DNA from: Firmicutes bacterium ADurb.Bin080
GTDB lineage: Bacteria; Bacillota; Clostridia; Christensenellales; DTU072
NCBI GenBank assembly: GCA_002070965.1
Contig: MWEH01000186.1
Location: forward strand, 1 to 52,562
Length of the DNA stretch: 52,562 nucleotides
Direction: 5' to 3'
In this document: positions 16,287 through 25,842 of the stretch, piece by piece
How positions within the stretch are numbered: position 1 is the first letter of the stretch
How the letters are laid out: each line of letters begins with the position of its first letter
Notes under the pieces: generated by a model
Databases searched by the model: none
Seen by the model: the letters and a program-made list of their open reading frames with translations, nothing else
Told to the model about the DNA's origin: nothing
Position numbers and translations under genes: made by a program

Positions 16287-19200
16287 TTGAATCTTAGTAA
16301 AATAGAAATTCAAGGTTTTAAATCTTTTGCAGATAAAACAGAGATTATTTTTGATACAAATATTACAGGTATTGTAGGCCCAAACGGCTGTGGAAAGTCA
16401 AATGTTGTTGAAGCAGTCAGGTGGGTTCTCGGAGAACAAAAAAGCTCAGCCTTAAGGATATCAAAGAATACAGATCTTATTTTTGGTGGGACAAAAACAG
16501 GGCGAAAGTCTCAGTCTTATTGCGAGGCTTCTATATTTTTGGATAATTCAAAGCATATATATCCCATCGATTTTGAAGAATTGGTTGTAACTAGAAAATT
16601 GGATAGAAGTGGGGAGAGTTCTTCTTATATTAACGGTCAAAGATGCAATCTAAAAGATATAATTAATTTATTCAGAGATACTGGTGTTGGGAGAGAAGGT
16701 TACAGCATTATAGGCCAGGGAAAAATTGATAGTATAGTTGGATATAAACCTGAAGCTAGAAGAGAAATTTTTGAGGAAGCTGCTGGAATCTCAAAACATA
16801 AAGATAAGAAAAACTCCAGTGAGAATAAATTGTCTCATACAAGAGATAATATGTCCCGTTTAAACGATATTATGTTGGAGCTCGAACAAAACCTTGGGCC
16901 TCTTAAATCTGAAGCAGAACAAGCTATAGAAGTTAAAAAAACAAGAAAAGAGCTTAAAAACGAAGAAATTCATTTATTTTTATTCCAAAGTGAAAACAGT
17001 GATTTTACACGGAATCAAACACAGACAAAATTAAAAGAAATTACTAAAACTTATGAAAGTGAGATAGAAGAATTATCCAAACTAAATGAAAAATACAACA
17101 ACACTTTAAAATTAATATCAGACCTAGATACATCTTCAAGTAGTTTACACGACCAAATATTAGCGCTTACTGTTGAAGCACAAAAAGCATTGGGAAGATC
17201 GGAAAACTTATTGTTAACTTTGGCTTATAAAAAAGAAAGTAGAGATAAGAATAATTCGGAATATCTATCAAATCAAGCAATAATGAAATCGCGTGCAAAA
17301 GATATTGTCGATAAAATTGCGGTTAAACAACAAATAGATGATGAATTACAGGCCCTAAATGATAAAAACAAAGCAATGTCCTCTGAGTTTTCTGTTTTAA
17401 ATCAATCAGTTGATTCACAAGAAAAGGAGATAGAATTAAGTAAACAACTAATGCTGGATAGATTCTCTGCAAGTGCGGAGATTGATAAAAACAGAGCTAA
17501 GTACGAAGTTGAATATAACCTATTGAAGCAAAATCTTCAGGAGAGCAAATTACTTTTAGCAGACAAGAAAAAACTATTATCCGATTTCAAGACACAAAAG
17601 GAATCGCTAATTAGTCAAATTGAAAAAATTAGTAATGAAAATAAGCTCAAACTATCAGAGAAATCAGAGGCTGAATTAAACTTCGATTCAATCAAAAAGG
17701 AATTGAACGATGCTGAGATAAAAAGGAGCGATCTTATTACTGAAAGGTCGAATCTCCAGTTTAAACTTTCCACTATAAGAGAGAATATTGAAAGCTATTC
17801 GAGTTATGACTCAGCTGTTCAAAATCTTATGGAATCAGCTAAACAGGATAAAAATATTTCCTCACAAATCATTGGTACTTTAGCAGAAATAATCTCTGTC
17901 CCAAAAGAGTATATGACTGCCATAGAAATTGCGTTAGGAAATTCAATACAAAATATAGTTACCCCTGACGAGCGATCAGCCTCAATTTTAATAGATCTAC
18001 TAAAAAGAAATAACTTTGGTAGAGCAACTTTCTTGCCTGTTTCTTCAGTTAAACCATATCCTTTACAAAAAGAATATGAAGCTTGTTTATCCGAGAGGGG
18101 AATTTTAGGCTGTGCGTCTGATTTAATAAGATATGAACGAAGATTTTCAGGAATTGTTTCTAGTTTTCTTGGTAGAACTATAATAGCTGAAGATAAAGAA
18201 GTTGGGCTGTTGGTCGCAAAAAAATATAACTATGCTTTTCGAATAGTGACGCTTGAAGGGGAAGCCTTTTTGCCAAGCGGAGCAATTTCCGGAGGCTCAT
18301 CGCGAGTTAAAAGTTCAAGGATATTATCACAGGAGACCGAGGCCCAGGAGGTTGACAAGAAACTGAATAAATGTATAAAAGAGATTTCTCTGAACTCAAA
18401 TTTGATTGAAGAGCTAAAAGAGGAAAAGGAGAAGTTTTTACTCGCACTTAACGTTTGCTCTGCAAGGTTAGCACAAATAGAGAAAGAATTGATTGAGCTT
18501 GGGGGAAAACTAACAAGTGTTTGCGAAAGAGAGGACACTATTTCATCGGAGGAAAACAAAACTCTTAGTTTTATTGAACAAACATCAAAAAGGATTGAAG
18601 ATTTATACAATATGCTCAGTTCAAGCGATAAGAGCTTTTCTGCTGCGAATCAGGAGAAAATTTCTGCTGATGATTTTTTATCTGAAGCAAAAGATAAATA
18701 TTTCAAAGACAAGGAAAAAAGAGACAATCTATCGAAGGAATTGACAGATATGTATGTAAAAATTAAGTCTTTGGAAACTAACGGAGAAAAAACTGAACAG
18801 GATATATTTGATTATCGAGTGGAATACAAATCTTTAGAGAAAAAACAAATTGAATTGGAAGTTGAAATAAAAGTTTTGGATAGCGATATTGCGAAAATCC
18901 AAAAGGATATGGATATTGATCAATTCCCTGAAGAAGAACGAAAAAAACTTAAATCCGCGCAAGCTGATTTGGAGATGATTGATAAGAAAAAGAAAAATTT
19001 GAACCAAGAATTGACGGATATCGATGACAAGAGGGCGATAAAAAATACACAAATTAATGTTATTAACGAAAAGAAAATAAGAGAGGAAAACAATCTTGAA
19101 AAAATTAACATTGAGATTGAAAACATGTCCTCTCGAATTTATGAAACATATGGACTTAACATAGATGAATGTAGAGAGTACTGGATTGGAGAAGGGCTCG

Positions 19201-19898
19201 GAGAGATTTCACAGAACATAAATGTAGAAAAATCTTTAGATAAAATCCTGCGACTTAGAAGAAAAATTGAACGAATGGGCCCTATTAATGAGTTGGCTGA
19301 AGACAGGTATAATTCAGAAAGTATTAGATACGAGGAAATGAAAAGACAATTTGATGATTTATCTAAAGCTGAACAAGATTTAGTAAAAATTATCTCTGAT
19401 TTAACAAAAGAGATGGAGCAAAGATTTACCGAAAATTTTAAAAAGATTAGTGAAAACTTTAAGATTACCTATAAGGATTTGTTTGGTGGAGGAACAGGGC
19501 ATTTAAGCCTAGAAAAAGGAGTGAGTCCTTTAACTGCAGGTATTTATATTGATTCGCAACCTCCAGGGAAAGATTTAAAATCAATTGAATTGCTTTCAGG
19601 CGGAGAAAAGACACTTACCGCAATTGCTATTCTCTTTGCAATTAATAAACTCACCCCTATGCCTTTTAGTATCCTAGATGAAATAGATGCGTCACTTGAT
19701 GAAACAAATGCAAGACTCTTTGCTCAATATTTATCAAAGTTTTCAAAAGATACCGAATTCATTGTTATAACGCACAGAAAACCAACAATGTCTCTTTGTG
19801 ATGTATTGTATGGAGTAACAATGCAAGAAAAAGGAGTAAGCAAAATAGTGAAGGTAAAGCTGGAGGAAGCAGAAAAACATGTTAAGGAAGAGGCTTAA
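16287..19898 (+). CDS. smc: chromosome segregation protein SMC
   Basis: SMC is the ATPase arm of condensin and compacts and segregates the chromosome with ScpA and ScpB, which are not in the window. The 1203-residue protein has Walker A GPNGCGKSN at about 31-39 and two long coiled coils either side of a hinge near 515-680 (with LEGEAFLPSGAISGGSS). At the C-terminus are the signature LSGGEKTLTAIAILF near 1101 and Walker B FSILDEIDASLDETN near 1130. The start is TTG at 16287, giving MNLSKIEIQGFKSFADKT as in other SMCs, after GACGGGGTG. Length is normal. ftsY follows after 3 bases. Confidence 0.97.
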   Translation: MNLSKIEIQGFKSFADKTEIIFDTNITGIVGPNGCGKSNVVEAVRWVLGEQKSSALRISKNTDLIFGGTKTGRKSQSYCEASIFLDNSKHIYPIDFEELVVTRKLDRSGESSSYINGQRCNLKDIINLFRDTGVGREGYSIIGQGKIDSIVGYKPEARREIFEEAAGISKHKDKKNSSENKLSHTRDNMSRLNDIMLELEQNLGPLKSEAEQAIEVKKTRKELKNEEIHLFLFQSENSDFTRNQTQTKLKEITKTYESEIEELSKLNEKYNNTLKLISDLDTSSSSLHDQILALTVEAQKALGRSENLLLTLAYKKESRDKNNSEYLSNQAIMKSRAKDIVDKIAVKQQIDDELQALNDKNKAMSSEFSVLNQSVDSQEKEIELSKQLMLDRFSASAEIDKNRAKYEVEYNLLKQNLQESKLLLADKKKLLSDFKTQKESLISQIEKISNENKLKLSEKSEAELNFDSIKKELNDAEIKRSDLITERSNLQFKLSTIRENIESYSSYDSAVQNLMESAKQDKNISSQIIGTLAEIISVPKEYMTAIEIALGNSIQNIVTPDERSASILIDLLKRNNFGRATFLPVSSVKPYPLQKEYEACLSERGILGCASDLIRYERRFSGIVSSFLGRTIIAEDKEVGLLVAKKYNYAFRIVTLEGEAFLPSGAISGGSSRVKSSRILSQETEAQEVDKKLNKCIKEISLNSNLIEELKEEKEKFLLALNVCSARLAQIEKELIELGGKLTSVCEREDTISSEENKTLSFIEQTSKRIEDLYNMLSSSDKSFSAANQEKISADDFLSEAKDKYFKDKEKRDNLSKELTDMYVKIKSLETNGEKTEQDIFDYRVEYKSLEKKQIELEVEIKVLDSDIAKIQKDMDIDQFPEEERKKLKSAQADLEMIDKKKKNLNQELTDIDDKRAIKNTQINVINEKKIREENNLEKINIEIENMSSRIYETYGLNIDECREYWIGEGLGEISQNINVEKSLDKILRLRRKIERMGPINELAEDRYNSESIRYEEMKRQFDDLSKAEQDLVKIISDLTKEMEQRFTENFKKISENFKITYKDLFGGGTGHLSLEKGVSPLTAGIYIDSQPPGKDLKSIELLSGGEKTLTAIAILFAINKLTPMPFSILDEIDASLDETNARLFAQYLSKFSKDTEFIVITHRKPTMSLCDVLYGVTMQEKGVSKIVKVKLEEAEKHVKEEA

Positions 19899-19901
19899 GT
19901 C

Positions 19902-20798
19902 ATGGGATTTTTCTTAAAACTTAAAGAAGGTTTAAAAAAAACCAGAGAAAATATTAGTAGAAAATTTTATGAGGCGTTTAAAGCAAAAGAACTTGGCCAG
20001 GAATTTTATGACACACTTGAGTTGGCATTAATATCTGCTGATATGGGTTATACTGCGACTGAAAATGTATTAAGAAGATTACGTGCGGAAATACCAGCAA
20101 AAAAAATTTCTAAACCTGAAGAAGCAAAGGCACTTTTAAAGAGGATATTGCTTGAGACCATTGATTATGAAATACCACATTATGAATTTCCACTCTTAAT
20201 TTTTATCTCTGGTGTTAACGGAGTTGGTAAGACAACTGCTGTAGGAAAATTAGCTAAGTTATTTGTTTCCGAGGGGAAAAGTGTCGTAATTGCGGCAGCA
20301 GATACATTCCGTGCTGCAGCAAGCGAGCAACTTGATGTATGGGCGGAAAGAGCTGGTGTAAGGGTAATTTCTCATTCTGAAGGGAGTGATCCCGCAGCTG
20401 TTGTTTTTGATACGCTGATTTCTGCAAAAGCAAAAGGCACGCAAGTTATTATTATTGACACTGCTGGAAGATTACATAACAAGAAAAATCTTATGGAAGA
20501 ATTGAAAAAGATTAACCGAGTTATTGACCGCGAGCTCCCTGAAGCAGATCGTCGGAATTTAATAGTTTTAGATGCAACAACGGGTCAAAATGCCCTGAGA
20601 CAGGTAGAAGTATTTAACGAGGCAATTGAAATTGATGGTATTATCCTTACTAAGCTAGATGGAACTGCTAAAGGCGGGGTTGTAATGGCAATAGCGGAAG
20701 AGCAGAATATCCCAGTATACTACGCTGGGGTAGGAGAAGGAATTGATGATTTAATCCCATTCGATGCAAAAGATTTCATTGACGCCATTTTTGAATAA
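19902..20798 (+). CDS. ftsY: signal recognition particle receptor FtsY
   Basis: FtsY is the membrane-associated GTPase that docks SRP-ribosome complexes for co-translational insertion. The 298-residue protein lacks the long acidic N-terminal region of E. coli and begins directly with the N domain. The G domain shows SGVNGVGKTTAVGKLAKLF, DTFRAAASEQLDVWAERAG, IIDTAGRLHNKKNLMEEL, TKLDGTAKGGVVMAIAEEQ and GVGEGIDDLIPF. It sits directly after smc and ahead of ylxM-ffh, so both GTPases of the SRP pathway are encoded together. Confidence 0.96.
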   Translation: MGFFLKLKEGLKKTRENISRKFYEAFKAKELGQEFYDTLELALISADMGYTATENVLRRLRAEIPAKKISKPEEAKALLKRILLETIDYEIPHYEFPLLIFISGVNGVGKTTAVGKLAKLFVSEGKSVVIAAADTFRAAASEQLDVWAERAGVRVISHSEGSDPAAVVFDTLISAKAKGTQVIIIDTAGRLHNKKNLMEELKKINRVIDRELPEADRRNLIVLDATTGQNALRQVEVFNEAIEIDGIILTKLDGTAKGGVVMAIAEEQNIPVYYAGVGEGIDDLIPFDAKDFIDAIFE

Positions 20799-20816
20799 TT
20801 TTATTATTTCATTTAT

Positions 20817-20845
20817 TTGACAATTTATTTTATAATAAGTAAAAT
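20817..20845 (+). promoter_or_regulatory. SigA promoter of ylxM-ffh-rpsP operon
   Basis: TTGACA (20817-20822) and TAAAAT (20840-20845) are 17 bases apart in the AT-rich gap after ftsY. Transcription would begin near 20852, about 50 bases before ylxM. A closer TATAAT (20831) has only 8 bases spacing and was not used. Confidence 0.62.
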
Positions 20846-20901
20846 AGTGTAAAACAAAAATACTTTACAGTTACTAATAGTCCCCCTGAGATTGTTGAAT
20901 A

Positions 20902-21228
20902 ATGAATAAGTTAGATAAATTAGAGATATCGCTATTAAATGATTATTATGGGTCTTTGCTCACAGTATACCAAGCTGATTTAATTCGGTTATATTATGAT
21001 GATGACCTTTCTTTATCTGAAATTGCTGATATTAAAAATATTACCCGACAAGCAGCTTTGGATGTTATCAATAGAGGGACATTGAAACTTAAAGAGTTCG
21101 AGAGTAAGTTACATTTGGCTGTGAAGTCTCAGTCCATAAGAAAAGAAATCCAGGTGTTAATGGCATCTTGCGATATCGAAACATCAAAAAAATTAGAAAA
21201 TATATTAAGAATTGTGGATGAATTATAA
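20902..21228 (+). CDS. ylxM: YlxM/p13-like helix-turn-helix protein
   Basis: The 108-residue protein has a sigma-factor-like HTH with YQADLIRLYYDDDLSLSEIA and NITRQAALDVINRG, the YlxM family signature. These proteins are encoded directly ahead of ffh across Firmicutes and are thought to affect SRP function, though the mechanism is not settled. The ATG at 20902 lacks a good ribosome site: the upstream bases include CCCCCTGAG only. The stop overlaps the ffh start (TAATG), so the two are coupled. Confidence 0.9.
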   Translation: MNKLDKLEISLLNDYYGSLLTVYQADLIRLYYDDDLSLSEIADIKNITRQAALDVINRGTLKLKEFESKLHLAVKSQSIRKEIQVLMASCDIETSKKLENILRIVDEL

Positions 21229-22538
21229 TGGCATTATTTGAAAATTTATCTTTAAAAATTAATCATGCGTTTAACAAGATTAAGAATAAGTCCGGGCTTA
21301 CAGAGCTTGAGCTTAAAGAAGCAATGAGAGAAGTTCGAATGGCCCTTCTCGAGGCCGACGTAAACTTTTTAGTGGCAAAAGATTTTATCAACAAAGTTAC
21401 AAGCAAGGCAATTGGGTCTGATATTTTAAAAGGTTTGAATAGTTCTCAACAAGTTATAAAACTTGTTAATGATGAACTAATAGAGTTAATGGGAAGTCGC
21501 TTTTCTAAATTAATGGTTTCTGATTCTCTGCCTACAGTATATATGATGTGTGGACTTCAAGGCTCTGGGAAGACGACCATGTGCGGAAAGCTCGCCAAAA
21601 TCCTTCTGAAAGATAATAAAAAAGTATTGCTTGTTGCTTGTGATATTTACAGGCCAGCAGCAATTAAACAGCTACAAATTATAGGCGAAAAAAGCAGAAC
21701 ACATGTTTTTGAAAAAGGACAAATTGACCCGGTTTCGATTTCAAAACAAGCGGTTGAGTATGCTAAAACAAATGGGTTTGACACAGTTATTTTAGATACA
21801 GCCGGGAGGTTGCATATAGATGAAAAACTTATGGAAGAACTGAGAGCTATTAAGGTTGCGGTTAAACCTACTGAGATTTTATTGGTTGTAGATAGTATGT
21901 TGGGCCAAGATAGTGTTAATGTCGCAGAAAAATTTAATCAAGATTTGGATATTACCGGAGTGATTTTAACCAAATTAGATGGGGATACTCGAGGTGGAGC
22001 AGCTTTGTCCATTAAAGCAATTTGTGGAAAACCAATCAAGTATGTTGGGATAGGAGAAAAACTAGAGGACATTGAACCTTTTCATCCCGAACGAATGGCT
22101 TCAAGAATTCTTGGAATGGGGGATGTACTAACTCTTATAGAAAAAGCACAAGATGCAATATCTGAGCAAGATGCAAAGAAAATCGCAAAAAAAATTAAGA
22201 ATAGCTCATTTGATCTAGAAGACTATTTAGACCAACTAAATGGAATTAAAAAGATGGGCGGGATGAAAGATATGTTAGATATGATTCCTGGACTATCAGG
22301 AAAAGTAAATTCAAAGGATATTGATGACAAATCTTTGGACAAGACTAAGGCAATTATTTTTTCTATGACCCCGGAAGAACGGCACAAACCAGAAATAATT
22401 AAGGCTTCAAGAAGAAAAAGAATATCCAGGGGAAGTGGAACTTCAGTACAAGAGGTGAATAAATTATTGAATCAATTTGAACAAATGAAATTGATGATGA
22501 AAAAAGTAAGTTCGGGAAAATTTAAATTTCCGTTCTAA
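21228..22538 (+). CDS. ffh: signal recognition particle protein Ffh
   Basis: Ffh binds the signal peptide and SRP RNA and works with FtsY. The 436-residue protein has the N domain, a G domain with CGLQGSGKTTMCGKLAKIL, DIYRPAAIKQLQIIGE, ILDTAGRLHIDEKLMEEL and TKLDGDTRGGAALSI, and a methionine-rich M domain with KKMGGMKDMLDMIPGLSG. The end motif SRGSGTSVQEVNKLLNQFEQ is normal. It overlaps ylxM by one base and is followed by rpsP after 23 bases. The SRP RNA gene is not seen in this window. Confidence 0.97.
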   Translation: MALFENLSLKINHAFNKIKNKSGLTELELKEAMREVRMALLEADVNFLVAKDFINKVTSKAIGSDILKGLNSSQQVIKLVNDELIELMGSRFSKLMVSDSLPTVYMMCGLQGSGKTTMCGKLAKILLKDNKKVLLVACDIYRPAAIKQLQIIGEKSRTHVFEKGQIDPVSISKQAVEYAKTNGFDTVILDTAGRLHIDEKLMEELRAIKVAVKPTEILLVVDSMLGQDSVNVAEKFNQDLDITGVILTKLDGDTRGGAALSIKAICGKPIKYVGIGEKLEDIEPFHPERMASRILGMGDVLTLIEKAQDAISEQDAKKIAKKIKNSSFDLEDYLDQLNGIKKMGGMKDMLDMIPGLSGKVNSKDIDDKSLDKTKAIIFSMTPEERHKPEIIKASRRKRISRGSGTSVQEVNKLLNQFEQMKLMMKKVSSGKFKFPF

Positions 22539-22561
22539 TATAATATTTTGGAGGTAAAAAA

Positions 22562-22876
22562 ATGGCAGTAAAATTAAGATTAACGAGAATTGGAGCGAAG
22601 AAAAAACCTTTTTATCGCATCGTAGCGATTGATTCGGGAAAAGCAAGAGACAGTAAGTACATTGAACAGATTGGTACTTTTGACCCAATTTCCGACCCCG
22701 TCGCAATTAGAATCGATGCGGAAAAAGCAAAGAAGTGGCTTGCTACAGGAGCTCAACCAACCGATACAGTTAGGTCTATATTTATAAAAGAGGGAATTAT
22801 AGTTCCTTCAGTTGTAGCAAAAAAAGCTGATGACTCAAAAAATGAAGCCATAGATGCCGCTGCAAAAAAAATATAG
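22562..22876 (+). CDS. rpsP: 30S ribosomal protein S16
   Basis: The 104-residue protein begins [20 protein letters not shown], the S16 signature, with [10 protein letters not shown] and [16 protein letters not shown] strong TTTTGGAGG site precedes the ATG. The last 20 residues are an alanine- and lysine-rich tail beyond the core, common in this group. It starts the rpsP-khpA-rimM-trmD block, the standard Firmicute order. Confidence 0.97.
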   Translation: MAVKLRLTRIGAKKKPFYRIVAIDSGKARDSKYIEQIGTFDPISDPVAIRIDAEKAKKWLATGAQPTDTVRSIFIKEGIIVPSVVAKKADDSKNEAIDAAAKKI

Positions 22877-22892
22877 ATTTTAAGGAGACAAA

Positions 22893-23123
22893 ATGAGAGA
22901 GCTTGTTGATTATTTAGTTGGAGAGATATTATCAAAAGATAATTTTGACATAGTAGAAGTCGAAGATGGAAATACTGTTGAGATTCGTGTCCAGGTTGAT
23001 GCAGATAAAATAGGAAAAGTAATAGGAAAATCAGGGCGAATTGCAAAAGCAATTAGAACGATTGTCAAGGCATCTGCGCAAAATTCTGATAAGCACTATG
23101 ATGTTATTATTAGTGAAAGATGA
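22893..23123 (+). CDS. khpA: KH-domain RNA-binding protein
   Basis: The 76-residue protein is a single KH domain with DADKIGKVIGKSGRIAKAIR, where the GxxG loop is GKSG. KhpA (YlqC) forms a dimer with KhpB/Jag in Firmicutes and binds RNA, with effects on cell elongation in streptococci. TTAAGGAG precedes the ATG. The stop overlaps the rimM start (ATGA), and rpsP precedes it. Confidence 0.92.
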   Translation: MRELVDYLVGEILSKDNFDIVEVEDGNTVEIRVQVDADKIGKVIGKSGRIAKAIRTIVKASAQNSDKHYDVIISER

Positions 23124-23623
23124 CAAGTAAGGTACTGGTTGGGAAAATCCTCACGGCTCATGGGATTAAAGGAGAAATTAAAGTTCTTCCATATACCGAT
23201 AGCACGGGGGATTTTTGTCAAATAAAAAATTTGCATATCATTAATTCTCATTACGAGGTTCAGAACTCTCGGCCAATGGGGAAAATGGCCCTTATAAAAC
23301 TAAAAGATATAGATAATAGAGATTCCGCACTAAATCTTAAAGGAGATATATTTGCCGAAAGAATTGATTTACCTGATAAAGTTGGGAGATATTATATCAA
23401 TGATATTTTAGGCTTTTCCTTAATTTGCAATGGAATCGATGAGGGCATTTTATCTGAAATAGTGAATTATGGAACGATTGTGGATACTTACTTTGTTAAG
23501 TCAAAAAACGGGAACTATAGCTTTCCAGCACTTCAAGAGGTAATTGAAGAAATTGATCTTGATAAAAAAAGGATAGTACTTAATGAAAAAGAATTGAAAA
23601 AGGTAAGAGTATATGAAATTTAG
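23120..23623 (+). CDS. rimM: ribosome maturation factor RimM
   Basis: RimM binds S19 and helps 30S head assembly. The 167-residue protein begins VLVGKILTAHGIKGEIKVLP, the family signature, and contains YYINDILGFSL in the PRC-barrel domain, ending VLNEKELKKVRVYEI. It overlaps khpA by 4 bases and trmD by 11 bases, so all three are translationally coupled. Length matches the family. Confidence 0.94.
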   Translation: MTSKVLVGKILTAHGIKGEIKVLPYTDSTGDFCQIKNLHIINSHYEVQNSRPMGKMALIKLKDIDNRDSALNLKGDIFAERIDLPDKVGRYYINDILGFSLICNGIDEGILSEIVNYGTIVDTYFVKSKNGNYSFPALQEVIEEIDLDKKRIVLNEKELKKVRVYEI

Positions 23624-24281
23624 CATACTGACTCTTTTGCCAGAGATATATGAAAGTTTAAATTACAGTGTTATTGGAAGAGCTATAGCAAATAACCTTA
23701 TTAATATTTCTGTTTGCAATATTCGTAATTATTCGATAGATAAACATAAGAAATGTGATGATGTGCCTTTTGGCGGAGGAGCAGGAATGGTAATGACTCC
23801 TCAACCAATTCATTCAGCATTAGAAAGTATTGATCCGGAACACAAATCTTTAAGGATATATATGTCCCCGCAAGGTGAAAAGCTAAATCACAATTTAGCC
23901 AAGAGCTTAAGCAACGAAAAATGGATTACTCTCATAAATGGTAGTTTTGAGGGTGTTGACCAAAGAGTAATTGATTTAGACATTGACAAAGAGATTTCAA
24001 TAGGTGACTATATTCTAACATCGGGTGATTTTGCCTCTTTAGTAATTATAAATTCTATTTCGAGGTTTATCCCAGGAGTTTTAGGCAGTGAACTATCAGC
24101 GGAAGACGAAAGTTTCGCCAATGGGTTATTAGAGTATCCACAATACACTCGTCCGCAGAATTTTTTAGGAATAGAGGTTCCTGCGGTGCTTCTAAGCGGA
24201 AATCACTCGGAGATAAAAAAATGGAGATATGCTCAAAGTAGATTAATTACAAAATGTAAAAGACCAGACCTTTCGGAGTAA
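23613..24281 (+). CDS. trmD: tRNA (guanine-N1)-methyltransferase TrmD
   Basis: TrmD methylates G37 in tRNAs and prevents frameshifting. The 222-residue protein has MKFSILTLLPEIYESL, PFGGGAGMVMTPQPI, SIGDYILTSGDFAS and LLEYPQYTRPQNFLG. The trefoil-knot segment differs from the usual GDYVLTGGELPAM: one Gly is Ser and the Glu is Asp. At the position of the catalytic Asp169 (H. influenzae numbering) I read Glu in SAEDESFANGLLE. The frame is intact. The start overlaps rimM, and rbgA follows after 3 bases. Confidence 0.94.
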   Translation: MKFSILTLLPEIYESLNYSVIGRAIANNLINISVCNIRNYSIDKHKKCDDVPFGGGAGMVMTPQPIHSALESIDPEHKSLRIYMSPQGEKLNHNLAKSLSNEKWITLINGSFEGVDQRVIDLDIDKEISIGDYILTSGDFASLVIINSISRFIPGVLGSELSAEDESFANGLLEYPQYTRPQNFLGIEVPAVLLSGNHSEIKKWRYAQSRLITKCKRPDLSE

Positions 24282-24284
24282 ATT

Positions 24285-25154
24285 ATGTTTATACACTGGT
24301 TCCCTGGTCATATGACCAAGGCCTATAGATTACTAGAAGAGAATTTACGTCTAGTTGATAGCGTTATTTATGTGCTTGATGCAAGGGCCCCAATATCTTG
24401 TATAAACGAGGAGTTTGATAAACTTATTAAAAATAAGCCCGTATTATATGTTATAAATAAATCCGACCTTATATCAAAATTTGATTTGACTCAATGTTTA
24501 AATTTATTTAAGAAATTAAACAAAACATGTGTATCCACGAATAGTTTATCACAAGATGGAGCTAAAATTGTTAAAGAGGCTTTGAATTCTTTACATCTTA
24601 ATTTGATTGAAAAATATACAAAAAAAGATGCCATTAGGACTCCAAGATCCGTGGTGATAGGGGTCCCAAATTGTGGCAAATCTTCATTGATAAATAATCT
24701 TATTAAAAGGAAGAAACTTGAGACAGCGAACAGACCAGGTGTTACCAGATCTATTCAATGGATTAAGATTGATAAAAATATTGAGTTAATGGATAGCCCA
24801 GGGCTTCTTTTTCCAGATTTTAAAAATCAAGATAAAGCCTTTAAGTTAGCCGCAATTGGGAGTATAAAAGATGAAAGGTTCGATTTTTTAGAGTTAGCTG
24901 AAAAACTCTTTACGAAAATTCTAGAAATTGATCCGAATATAATTACTAGTAGATATGCAGACATACATAAATTTAATAGTAGTTCTACTTTAGAAAATAT
25001 TGCCTTTTCAAGGGGATTACTTTTATCTGGTGGGAAGCCAGATATTGAAAGGGCCGCAAAAACATTTGTAACTGACTTTAGAAAAGGTTTTTTGGGAAAA
25101 GTCTGTTTAGATTTAAGCTTGATGCAAGAAGATGATGTTGATAAGGGGGAATAA
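24285..25154 (+). CDS. rbgA: ribosome biogenesis GTPase RbgA (YlqF)
   Basis: RbgA is a circularly permuted GTPase needed for late 50S assembly. The 289-residue protein begins MFIHWFPGHMTKAYRLLEEN, and the permuted G motifs appear in order: G4 VINKSDL, G1 GVPNCGKSSLINNL, G2 region RPGVTRSIQ and G3 DSPGLLFP. In Firmicutes it is often beside rplS and rnhB, as here. CGGAG precedes the ATG. The stop overlaps the rnhB start (TAATG). Confidence 0.95.
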   Translation: MFIHWFPGHMTKAYRLLEENLRLVDSVIYVLDARAPISCINEEFDKLIKNKPVLYVINKSDLISKFDLTQCLNLFKKLNKTCVSTNSLSQDGAKIVKEALNSLHLNLIEKYTKKDAIRTPRSVVIGVPNCGKSSLINNLIKRKKLETANRPGVTRSIQWIKIDKNIELMDSPGLLFPDFKNQDKAFKLAAIGSIKDERFDFLELAEKLFTKILEIDPNIITSRYADIHKFNSSSTLENIAFSRGLLLSGGKPDIERAAKTFVTDFRKGFLGKVCLDLSLMQEDDVDKGE

Positions 25155-25759
25155 TGAATCCATTATTTATTTATGAGAGTAGTATTCTTCCTAACCAAGA
25201 TATTACTTTAATATGTGGAGTTGATGAGGTGGGAAGGGGCCCACTCGCAGGCCCGGTTGCTGCTTGTGCCTGTATTCCCTGTAGAAACATTGATTATGAA
25301 GGGATTAATGATAGTAAAAAAGTTTCTCTTTCAAAAAGAAAAGATCTTTATGACAAACTTAAAAGTTCTGTTCTTGACTATAAAACGATTTTTGTTTCGC
25401 CTGAGGAAATAGATAAAATTAATATTCTGAATGCGACCAAAAAGGCGATGACTAAGGCAATCACTTCATTGTTCCCACTTCCAGAAATAGTTTTTATTGA
25501 TGCTGTTCCTATTTCTATAAACAATTACTTATGCAAGTCAATTGTTAAAGGGGATGCAAAATGTTATTCAATAGCCTGTGCGTCAATTATTGCAAAAATT
25601 GAAAGAGATAATTTAATGATGCACTATGCAGAAATTTATCCTGAATACGGATTTGAGGAGCATAAAGGGTATGGAACAGCACATCATATTGAGATGATAA
25701 AAAAATATGGACCCTGTGATATCCATAGAATGACGTTTATCCGAAAATTTTTAAACTGA
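25154..25759 (+). CDS. rnhB: ribonuclease HII
   Basis: RNase HII removes RNA primers and single ribonucleotides from DNA. The 201-residue protein has the type 2 signature GVDEVGRGPLAGPVAACAC with the first two acidic residues, NDSKKVSLSKR, FIDAVPI, and IVKGDAKCYSIACASIIAKI with the later Asp, and YGFEEHKGYGTAHH. A complete set of active-site acids is visible. It is coupled to rbgA and followed by an AT-rich gap with the rplS promoter. Confidence 0.95.
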   Translation: MNPLFIYESSILPNQDITLICGVDEVGRGPLAGPVAACACIPCRNIDYEGINDSKKVSLSKRKDLYDKLKSSVLDYKTIFVSPEEIDKINILNATKKAMTKAITSLFPLPEIVFIDAVPISINNYLCKSIVKGDAKCYSIACASIIAKIERDNLMMHYAEIYPEYGFEEHKGYGTAHHIEMIKKYGPCDIHRMTFIRKFLN

Positions 25760-25783
25760 ATAGAGGAAAGTGCTTTCTTTTAC

Positions 25784-25801
25784 TATATATATATATATAT
25801 A
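25784..25801. repeat. TA dinucleotide run (nine units)
   Basis: Nine consecutive TA units lie in the gap between rnhB and rplS, just upstream of the rplS promoter. Such runs melt easily and can change length by slippage. A small GAAAG/CTTTC hairpin (about 25766-25777) precedes it. Confidence 0.9.
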
Positions 25802-25811
25802 ATGAAATCGC

Positions 25812-25840
25812 TTGATAATAGAAAATCTATTTGATACTAT
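25812..25840 (+). promoter_or_regulatory. SigA promoter of rplS with extended -10
   Basis: TTGATA (25812-25817) and TACTAT (25835-25840) are 17 bases apart, and TGA directly before the -10 makes it an extended -10. Transcription should begin near 25847, giving a 72-base leader. Confidence 0.65.
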
Positions 25841-25842
25841 AT

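Noticed and set aside
18230..18610. A 126-codon minus-strand frame inside smc
   Set aside because: It is a shadow of the Lys/Glu/Ser-rich SMC coiled coil; its Ser/Phe-rich composition is the mirror image of that bias.
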